From contig CP099428.1 of assembly GCA_024114885.1 (NCBI GenBank), forward strand, positions 1,674,001-1,738,000: a stretch of 64,000 nt of DNA, in the 5' to 3' direction. This DNA comes from Septoria linicola. Its lineage: Eukaryota > Ascomycota > Dothideomycetes > Mycosphaerellales > Mycosphaerellaceae. Each line of letters begins with the position of its first letter. The first letter of the stretch is position 1. The notes under the pieces were generated by a model. That model had not been told where the DNA came from. It did no database searches and was given only the letters and a program-made list of their open reading frames with translations. This document shows, in pieces, positions 55,528 to 64,000 of this stretch. A program made the translations under genes and the position numbers.

Positions 55528-58500
55528 TTACGACTTCTCGGACGACTTCTCACCCGAGACGTTTTGTATCTTCCTCTTCCTTTGGATGGGCAGTACTCGG
55601 AAGGTGTAGTACAGCGTCACTGTGATCACTGCACTGGCGATGATGTACACCCAGCTAAAGTCAGAAGGTCAGCAATGAATCGACAGAGAAGGTCAGGATG
55701 TCAACACATACACAAGTCCAAAGTCCCGCCATCTGTTTGACCACTGCATGCCGGAGTTTGCAAGGTACTGATCCGCTACCGAAAGCGAACAGTATCCACA
55801 GTCCCGAGTAGCTTCCGGGTTTTGGAGCACTCCCGTCGAAGTAGCCAGGAAATCTGCCATGTACTCGCCACAAGTCTGTCCGGAGGGTGGTTGAAAGACA
55901 TTGATCTCGCTCGACGAGCACTCAATAGGCCGGTCGTGCAACATCGTCGTCGCAATTGCCGAGATCAGATAGGTCATGGGGGATGTCCTGTACATGAACA
56001 TCCAGAAACCCGGCAGGAGATCCGGAGGCTGCATAACTCCGCAGAAGAACAGCATCATCGAGAACAGCAGTACAACAATGGCGCTCGCTGTGAGAGCGTC
56101 CGGCATGACGACGATGCACATGTGTGCAAAGACTGATGCGTAAATGAAGAAGGCCACAAACAATAGGAGTATCAGGACCTGCCGTTCCGAGTCTTGGCCA
56201 GCACCCACAACAGGGTAGTAGAAGACAGCCCAGGTGAGGATGCCAGAGAGGACTTGCCAGGGTAGTTCGACGACCATATTCGCAATTAGAAAGGCTGTCC
56301 AGCTGTACGCCTTGCTGGGACGTTCCCGGACCTCGTACAAAGCCCGCTGGGTTACGAAAAGTGGCATGATCTGTTGAGTGATGTTGTTGAATACGCAGAC
56401 CACGAGAAAGACGGCGTACAGGATGTTCGACATGCCTTGCAACGAGCTCTTAGCGTCGTAGAAAGAAAAGCCAATAAACAGTCCTGAGCCAAATCCGAGC
56501 ATAAGTTTCGCGACAATGTAACTCGGCATTCGCCAGTATTGTTGGAAGACTCGCTTGGTCACTTGTGCAATTTGGAAACCAGGCGGCATGGCAAACTCGG
56601 ATGAAGTGATGTCTTGGTCATAGTTGGAGGAAGGATCGGAATGTCGTCGTGCCTGATGGATCTCATCAATTTCTGTCTGGAGTTGTTCTGCTTCGCCACT
56701 GTTCCTCCAAATGGAGACCCAGTCAGTTGTTTCGTCGCCCACCACATCGAGTATATATTCGGCAGGATTCTCGTCTTCTCCGCAGGGCCTAGCACCGTTC
56801 TCCGAAAAGTAGCCAAGCAACTTGTTGTAGTCCTGCCCGATCTCTCCAGCGTAGACTGTCTGACCACCACGACGCAGGAAGAGGAGCCGGTCAAACTGGG
56901 CAAAAAGAGTTGCACTCGGCTGATGGATGGTGCATAGAACTGCTTGCCCGTTGTCTGCCAATCTTCGGAGAAACGAACAGATAGCCCATGCGCTTTGAGA
57001 ATCCAGACCGCTCGTGGGTTCGTCCAGAAAGAGGAGGAGTTTCGGTTTGGCGGCCAGTCTGTGAAGTATTAGCTCGTCTGCGTCGGATGAGATCAGATAG
57101 GCAATGCTTACTCGACTCCAATAGTGAGCAGCTTTCGCTGCTCAACGTTGAGACCTTCACCAGGCACACCAACCACAGCATCGGCAAAATCTTCCATTTC
57201 TAACATGCGGATCACTGTCTCCACGTACGCGTGCTTCTCATCAATAGATACGCTTTCAGGTTGTCGCAGGAGCGCGGAGAAGCGCAGACTCTCTCGCACA
57301 GTGGCTGTGTCAAGGTGCAGGTCCTGTTGCTGCACATAGCCTGTAGAACGCTGAAAGCTGGCGTTTAGGGGAGCCCCGTTGACAAACATAGAGCCTGTTA
57401 TGACCCCAATGCTTGTGCGCTGAGCGAGTACCTACATCCATGTCAGCGTGATACAGCAGCCTCGCTTGGTTTGCTTACATCAAGTAGAGTCGTCTTGCCG
57501 GCTCCGGAAGTGCCCATCAACGCGGTCAGCGTTCCAGGTTTGACATAGCCGCTCACGTTGTCCAACAACCGACGAGGTTCTCCTTTAATCTCGATATCGT
57601 AGGTGACGTTACGCCAGGTAAAGAGATCTTTCTGCGCTTCAAGTTTGATGTCCTTGTTGCTTCCATTGCTGCTCTTGTCACTCGTAAGCTCGCCGGGCGA
57701 CGTCGACTCTCCCTTTCCGACTTCAATGTCAGGCGCCTGCTTGACATTACCGCTTGTCAGGTAAGCTGGCACTCGACCTCGACGGAAGAGGAGGACTTCT
57801 GCGGCCGATGCAGTCGTCGAATTGAGCTCCACGATGATGAAATAGAAGGTCAAAAAGCCGAACAGGAAGGCGATGAGAATGCCGAAATTGCGCCACACGT
57901 GGTCGTAGGTGTAGCCAAAGGCTGCATCAATGAATGCATCTCCTTGCACTTGTAGCTGTCCTGCGACTGCGCCTTGAGTCGAGCAGACAAATGTGTCCCC
58001 AGTCATGTTCGCATACGACGGAACGAAGGTGGCACAGTCGAAGTCTCTTCCATGATATTCATTGGCCACCAGGATCTCGAAAGCATAGAAGACTGGATTG
58101 ATCCAGCGGATCCACGCAAACCAGTCTCCCATGTACTGTGTTGGGATAATGAAGCCGGTATAGGCTCCGACAGCGAGCAGCAAGACTGAGCAGTAAGTCA
58201 TAGCCTGAGATACTGTCGAGGAAAGTGCCGCAATGGTCCGGAACAGGGCTGCCATGGTGAATGTTGCCATATAGGTGATCAGAAAGTAGAGGAAGAACTG
58301 CCCAGGCTGTGGCCTTAATCCCGATAGAAAGTAGATGATCACATTGAACGCGACTCCGAGCAAGAACTTGGGCAGGATGTCGATGACGATTCCCGCTATG
58401 GCTTCCGTGGCTGGGTGATAGAACGCATACGACTTATGCTTCTCCACGATGGGGCGCTGTTCATATAGAGCGTTGACCTCAGAGATCGCGGAGAAGACGC

Positions 58501-60359
58501 AAAGAAGGATGGCGAAAAACAGGACTGCTCCTTTGCCGGCGAAAGATCCAGTGTCCTGAGGCTTCCCGAAATACATGCTGCCAATCAACAGAGCCTGTAG
58601 GAGGTGTCAGTTTCTATACTCAATGTACTACCAGCGACGTTACCCACCATGATGATGTTCATAACCATAGGTGCCACGGTGGCCGGCTTGTCGCCCCAGA
58701 TACGCTGGAAAGCGCGCTTGGTGTTGAGCTTGATCTGCATCGAAACACTGATTGTGTATGGCGAGCGCTTGCGCGTGTGCCTTGACTGCGCCAACAGCTT
58801 TGACTCCCGGAATGCCTGTAACTCTTCCGAGTTGCCGATAGGGCAGTGCTGCTCATATTCAGCAATCTCACGTTGCAGTTGGGCAAACTCAGGACTATTG
58901 CGCCAGTATGCTTCGAACTCATCCGGCGTGCGAGGAACACGACTATGGTATCCTGGGCGAGGCTGCCGTTCACCAGGATTCGTGACACTCGTGAGAAAGT
59001 CTCCTGTTGTCTGTCGAGGTGGACAATACCAGCCCATGCGTTCGAAGAAGGCTTGGCCATCTTCAGCTTTTCCAAAGAAAACCTGACGGCCTTCGTAAAG
59101 GACAGTGACCTTGTCGAAGACGTCGTATATCGGTTGACTGGCTTGGTAGATGGCCACGACATGCGAAGAGCCATCTAGATCAGCATTGACACGAAGAGCT
59201 TTGACAAATTTGAGTGCGGTCGCTGAGTCGAGGCCTCGCGTTGAATTGTCCTATACAAGGTCAGCCCACGAATGAGTGCCAGCGAGGTATTTGACTGCTC
59301 AACGTACCCAGGCCGCGATAGCGGGTTTCGCAAGAGCCATCTCCGCTATACTGACGCGCTTCCTCTCACCACCTGAAACGCCTCGTATGAAGTCGTTGCC
59401 AACCTTGGTGTTGTACGTGTGGCTCAAGCCATATCTTGCAAAAACTTTGTCAGACAGACCGTACTCCATCGACTTGTGCTTTGTATTGCTTACACTGCCA
59501 TGATGACTTTGGTGATATGTTCAACAGCATCCTGTCGAGATCCGGTGTACGGACGGTGTTGAGGCATGCGCATTGCAGCAGCATGCTCTAGGGTTTGTCC
59601 GACCTATGTCATCGAAGCTGGTCAGCAAAGGGCTTGTAGAGTCTTCGGATATTGTCATCGTACGGTCAGATGCGGGAAGTGCTTGTCGTTCTCAGCATTG
59701 TATATCACCTCTCCTTTGAACTCCTTCATCATCTGAGCCTGCTCGATGCCGTTGTAATGTACGACTGCATCTGCGTCAACTTGAAGTCCATGCATCTCAC
59801 CTGTCAAGGTCTTTAAGAGAGTGCTGCAGCCAGAGCCCGGCCGACCTAAGACGACGAGCAGCTCCCCACTTCTCACTAAACCGTGAAAGTCCCTGAGAAT
59901 ATGCCGAGCGTTCCTTTGTCTGGACCTGAGGATCTCACCAATCCGGACCGGGGTCATGAGCAGACTCCCCACCGTGGATTGGATGTTCAATGCTGGCCCA
60001 GTGCCTCGAACATTGACGTTCCGAAAAGCAAGACCTGTGCGCTTCGGCTTGATTCCTTCTTCAGTCACCATCTTCATGTTCAGCCTGATCCACTTGTAGA
60101 GATCAAATCTGTCACTTTCGGGATTAAATATATCATCGTCAGGACTGGTGCCCTCCAGTGTTGCGTAACGATCAAGTGTGCTTGTGCCTTGCTGAGACTG
60201 TTGAGAGTTGAATTTGCCCAACGAGGCCAGGCCTCTGAGCGTTTTTGTATCTTCGGGTTCCAGATCGTCGTGCGGCGTGGTGACTGGCTCTCTGAACTTT
60301 TCGTGTTCGATCGTACTGGAGTCAGCCTCGCTGGGACTCATCGAAGTTGCTTCCGTCAT
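55528..60359 (-). CDS. PDR-type (ABCG) full-size ABC transporter
   Basis: Eight exons (60359-59664, 59603-59494, 59434-59308, 59250-58648, 58594-57479, 57431-57112, 57058-55712, 55654-55528) give 1481 residues, the usual length. Order is NBD1-membrane-NBD2-membrane. NBD1 Walker A is GRPGSGCSTL at about 172-181 with the PDR-type Cys in place of Lys, and its signature is VSGGERKRVS. NBD2 has GTSGAGKTTLLD and the degenerate LNVEQRKLLT. The start is ATG 60359 (MTEATSMSPS), since the frame above it begins with TTG. All introns are 47-60 nt. These pumps export drugs, plant defence compounds or toxins across the plasma membrane. The gene is intact; the seven-intron structure was deduced from frame continuity. 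Confidence 0.93.
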
Positions 60360-62985
60360 TGCTCGCCTCAAGCTCCTGGTGTCGGAGAAAGCAAGAATGG
60401 GTTCCAAACGACAGTGTCTATCGCGCCTCAGATGTCGGTACGCGCTTACGAAAATATGCTACGAACTGCTGGGGCCCGGCACAAGAATCCTTTTATTCTC
60501 CCGCGGAGCACAGGCAGTGATTCTTACAGGGGATGGTATCTAGCACAAGCTCTGTCCGTGAATGAATCATCATGATAAGCGGAGTTTGTGCTTCGTTCCG
60601 ACCTGTATAGGCATACAGAACGGAAGTATCGAGACATCAGATGGCCGCTCCGTTTCGTCGATATACCAGGATGGCGCAAGCCCAATCCCCTGTACGCGGC
60701 CGCCCGCTACGCTCTGTTGGACTGGCAGGATGAGCAATCCATAACTGCACTGTGTTAGGCAGCGAGTACGCTCGCCACGAGATGGCTTGCACATATGTTA
60801 TTGTTCGTGCAATGTTCAGTAAACCCACCGCCGGTACGTCGTTGGTCTCGTGACAGAGCCATGGATATCCGTGTCAGAAGCAAAACACGCCCTAGAAAAA
60901 GGACTTGCTCAAGGTGAAGCCTTGCAGACCAAAAGACTAAGTACGCGTCAATGTATGCACTAAGCACGGTATAGCACAGCATATAAGCTATGCACTGATG
61001 TACAGCTGATGTACAATGCATAAGCGCATCCGTCCCGGAAGGCGTCAGATCTGTAGAATCTTGGCATGGCCGAAGAGGTGTCAGCCATGAAGACGGTTCG
61101 TAATCATGCCGAAATTTCCGCGCAACGCGAAGGATCCGAGCGACCTGGTTCTTGCTAGCGTTGGCGCGTCAAAAGCCCGTCGTGCAGCGCATTGGTTTTG
61201 CCGTGATGAAAACGCCGCAGGTCGGTGGATTGTCAGCGTGGTTGAACGGGAAGCGGGCGAGATGGATGGAAAGTGGATGCCAAGCTTTTGCTCGTTCTTT
61301 CGTTCTTTCCGCGTCGCGTCCTTCGATGCGGAGGGATCATGAACCACTCTACACCTGATGGCGCTCAATACCACCATATCCACGGTGCTCACCACTCCAT
61401 TTCTTCTTGGCCGAGCATCCGGTTGGAACACCAGTATGGCTCTATTGTGTCCCTCTTGTGGGCGAGCGCATAGAGAATATGGCATGCATGGACGATAACG
61501 GAAGCACAAGGCATCTGGTCGGCGGGCACTGCGACATCAACAGTTGTAGGCAGCCGCGCTCTGCCATCAGATCGCTATACCTCAAGCCTGGCATACCTCT
61601 GAGAGAGACGTTCCTGTGCTTCAGCGTGGCAAAATGTACGTCAGGGACACCTTGATGGTAGCAGGGTTAAGCTGTCCCAGAGCCACGGCGAAAGATCCTT
61701 TGTGGACCTCGACAGCAGAATCATTTGAGATCGGACTTGATTGGCCGTGATCGGCGGATGTCTCAGATGCTCACGGAAAGGAGATCATCCTGTTCCCGAA
61801 TGTTCGCGATCATGTCTGGACAATGCATCATAAGTCAGCAAGTCAAATGATTCGACACATGCAATATGGCTACCGCCGCGCGGAAAAGCAAGCAGTATTG
61901 ATGCATCTGGACTGTCCAGAGAATTCACGATGCGGCCGCGGCCCGCTGTCAACGGGTCAAACGTCGAAATCTGGACATCACAAAAGTTCAATCCATGGTA
62001 CTAGTGAGTCGTTGATGCTTATGCTTACGCCAGATCAAGTCTGATCAATCTTCCCGCCGCAAACGCTCTGACGGCGTTGTATGCCTGAATTCACATACGA
62101 CGAGATCAGATACGACGCAAGGAGCGTCTTGTAACCTTGCACTCAGCGATACATGGCGCTCGATGCTCAAGCTCGTAAGTAATCGCAGTGCAGAATTGGT
62201 CGGATACAGCGTTGATACCAAATGCCACACATCCACTCGTGCTCTGCACCGCAGTGCTGTTGCTTGCGTGCCGTTGAGGTCGAATACAGCCCGTTACTGT
62301 CTCTCTGTTCCAGCCCTGATGCTTGGCTGACATATACTTAGCGCTCTCAGATTGGCTTCTGTGGACGATGTCGTGCCTCAGAACGGCCTAGTTGGGCGTT
62401 GATACTTGGCTATCTGCGGCGCGAGCTCGTATTCATGAAGTAGGATTCACTTGCACTCTCACAGTGTATCCCGTGTTTGAGAGTCGACCACATGGACACA
62501 AAAGAGCGGTCAGCGCACTCGTGCTCCATCACAACTACAAGACCGGATCATTGTGTGTGATGTGCTCTTCGCCGGCAGCGATGGAGCAGCATAGAAAAGC
62601 ATACCGTCGGCATGTGCCGAGCAGATGGATCGGTTCTGGCAGTGGAGAGAATGCAGTGCCCGTTCTGGTACAGCTGTGGAGCACTTCTAACTCGGACCTT
62701 TTTGAGACATTGACACCATACTCTGTGCGCGATCGCTCCAGGCACTTCCTCTCAGGTGAGACAGGTCCTGTCCCGCCCTCTTGTCCCACCCGAATGTGGA
62801 ACCACGCCATGGCTCTCGGTCTGTCATTTGGTGCGAGGAAGATTTGCATATGTCTCGGCGGATATATCATTGATTCAGCTCGAGATGGAACAATAAGTAC
62901 TCGTTAGCACGCGCTGGCCCTGCATGAGGCGTGAGGTCCTCTGCACGCCTGGTCATATCTCCTCGTGTGAGGTGTTCTGGCTACA
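60360..62985. other. Intergenic, no gene recognised
   Basis: Upstream region of the ABC transporter plus 2 kb with only weak, overlapping frames. The frame at 62392-62907 starts with TTG and has no recognisable motif. Confidence 0.4.
60995..61015. repeat. Direct repeat CTGATGTACA, two copies
   Basis: The ten-base word CTGATGTACA stands at 60995-61004 and 61006-61015, flanked by imperfect inverted TGCATA/TATGCA words. It might be a factor site or chance. Confidence 0.4.
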
Positions 62986-63921
62986 ATGCTGTCCTTCTAC
63001 TTGCTGCCAGTGCTACTGGTTGTCGTGCTGGCCAAGCCTGTTCATCACAAGCAGCAAGCCCGTCATTATGGACAGCCTCAGAAGCCGCCAAAGTACGGAT
63101 AACCACAGAAGCCGCCAAAGTACGGATAACCACAGAAGCCGCCACAGTACGGACAGCCCCAGAAGCCGCCAAAATATAACAATCCGGAACCATGCGAAAG
63201 CGACTATGTGACTTCGACCTCATACAAAACGAAGATTACCAAGACTGTCACTCGCACGGTGGCACAGCCGAGTGGCTATCAACCAGGAACCCTCTGCTAA
63301 CCGATCTTACAGCCATACAAACTCACAACACCCCGACAACAAGGTGTCACGAGTGGAATTGGTGGTTTCACTTACACACCTATTGGCACAAGCGGCACGA
63401 TCACCATCTACAATGGCATCGTGATCCCCAGCGACTACTGGGTGCTCAACCATCAAGCGTACATCTACCCAGGTGTTACAGGAGAGTACACATTCACCTC
63501 GTACAACGCCGATGATATCGTGTTGCTCTGGTTCGATCCGCTGGCCTACGCAGGGTGGACTCGTGCGAACGCAAACTTGGTACAAGTCTACGACACGCCG
63601 CCGCAGGGTTTCACGGGTTATCCTGGTAAGTCCTCACTCTCGCACTTCCGTGACTACAAGCAGAGCTTTATCTAACATTTCTTTTCAACAGGTGAAACTC
63701 CAGTCAGTTTTACAGTCAGACTTACAGCGGGCACATACTACCCAATCCGAGTCATGGCTGCCAACGGTGGTGGACAAGCTGAATTCCATCTGCTCGTCAC
63801 GGCGCCTGATGGAACGCAGTTCCTAGGTCCACAGACTGCAGGATCGCCGTACTTGGTCCAGTACTCATGTGATGGCACCTCAGCGCCACGATTCCCTGCG
63901 ATTGGACAGCAGCTCACGTGA
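62986..63921 (+). pseudogene. GLEYA-type adhesin gene with in-frame stops
   Basis: Two exons (62986-63625, 63692-63921) with a 66-nt intron (GTAAGT to TTCAACAG, branch CTAAC). It begins with a signal peptide (MLSFYLLPVLLVVVLA), then a nine-residue repeat (GQPQKPPKY), a Thr/Lys stalk and a GLEYA-type beta-sandwich: ITIYNGIVIPSDYWVLNHQ, DDIVLLWFDPLAYAGWTR, TPVSFTVRLTAGTYYPIRV, EFHLLVTAPDGTQF. Such proteins bind glycans at the cell surface. TAA occurs in frame at 63100-63102, 63127-63129 and 63298-63300. The first two replace a Gln of the repeat. The third sits in TGCTAACCGATCTTACAG, which resembles a branch site plus acceptor, so it may belong to an intron instead. After the stop at 63921 only 79 bases remain, with nothing seen. 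Confidence 0.7.
63070..63177 (+). repeat. 27-bp tandem coding repeat, four copies
   Basis: Units begin GGA at 63070, 63097, 63124 and 63151. Units 1 and 4 start GGA CAG CC; units 2 and 3 both start GGA TAA CCA and are identical over 27 bases except for one position (AAG against CAG). Each unit encodes one copy of G-(Q or stop)-P-Q-K-P-P-(K/Q)-Y. Confidence 0.9.
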
Positions 63922-64000
63922 GCGGTCTGATCAACAGCTTTCTAACGACTTCATGTTTGCATTCTTGAAAGCGGAAGGAGTGTCTTGCGACTCTTTATAG

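Noticed and set aside
45421..60359. A secondary-metabolite gene cluster (GH3, CmcJ-like enzyme, receptor, ABC pump)
   Set aside because: No polyketide synthase, peptide synthetase, terpene cyclase or pathway transcription factor is present, and the families are common outside clusters.
62392..62907. 171-codon plus-strand frame upstream of the adhesin
   Set aside because: It starts at TTG, lacks any motif and overlaps an equally open minus-strand frame.
62986..63921. TAA read as glutamine (code change)
   Set aside because: Long intact genes such as the kinase, the JmjC protein and the ABC transporter contain no internal TAA, and no fungal nuclear code of this kind fits the families seen.
1..64000. 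tRNA genes, rRNA and CRISPR arrays
   Set aside because: I looked for B-box-like words and cloverleaf partners and for spaced repeats and found none I could support by eye; a covariance-model scan would be decisive.

Overview
The window looks like nuclear DNA of a filamentous ascomycete (Pezizomycotina). Genes are interrupted by short introns (about 47-89 nt) with GT-AG or occasionally GC-AG ends and fungal-type branch points. The gene families are typical of the group: SepH/Cdc7 kinase, CFEM-PTH11 receptor, pleiotropic-drug-resistance ABC transporter, pectin lyase, and a repeat island with a repeat-induced point mutation (RIP) signature. A plant-associated Dothideomycete (for example Mycosphaerellaceae) is my best guess, but that is inference.

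Layout. Positions 1 to about 4375 are TpA-rich DNA almost devoid of CpA/TpG and of open frames, with a relic of a retrotransposon gag-like frame on the minus strand. Next come an intact sepH-like kinase (4902-9711, minus), two small tandem genes (10711-12181) and a three-exon pectin lyase (12717-13932, minus). A secreted, probably GPI-anchored protein with one in-frame stop follows (15810-16523), then a beta-carbonic anhydrase whose introns I could resolve (17257-17764) and a mitochondrial DUF1279/FAM210-type protein (19552-20322, minus). A small conserved protein and a PNGase A-like protein lie at 22162-24776. After a 6.7 kb stretch with no recognisable gene come a JmjC/zinc-finger chromatin protein (31462-35529, minus) and a divergent COQ2 prenyltransferase (36051-37325), then two unrecognised genes (37490-40003).

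The right half holds a broken sugar transporter (40602-42267, minus), a DJ-1/PfpI protein (43750-44551), a GH3 beta-glucosidase (45421-47986, minus), a broken CmcJ-like oxidoreductase (49101-50135), a six-exon CFEM-PTH11 receptor (50362-52047, minus), an F-box-like gene with an upstream truncated copy (53340-54960), an eight-exon PDR-type ABC transporter of 1481 aa (55528-60359, minus) and a GLEYA-type adhesin with in-frame stops (62986-63921).

The genes do not form an obvious single pathway. The pattern I find most interesting is two-speed. Long housekeeping-type and enzyme genes are intact. Several accessory surface, transport and secondary-metabolism genes carry one or more breaks, and several of the stops are explained by a C-to-T change at CpA, the RIP signature. 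Exon boundaries given here were deduced by eye from splice signals and reading frame and have not been checked against transcripts.
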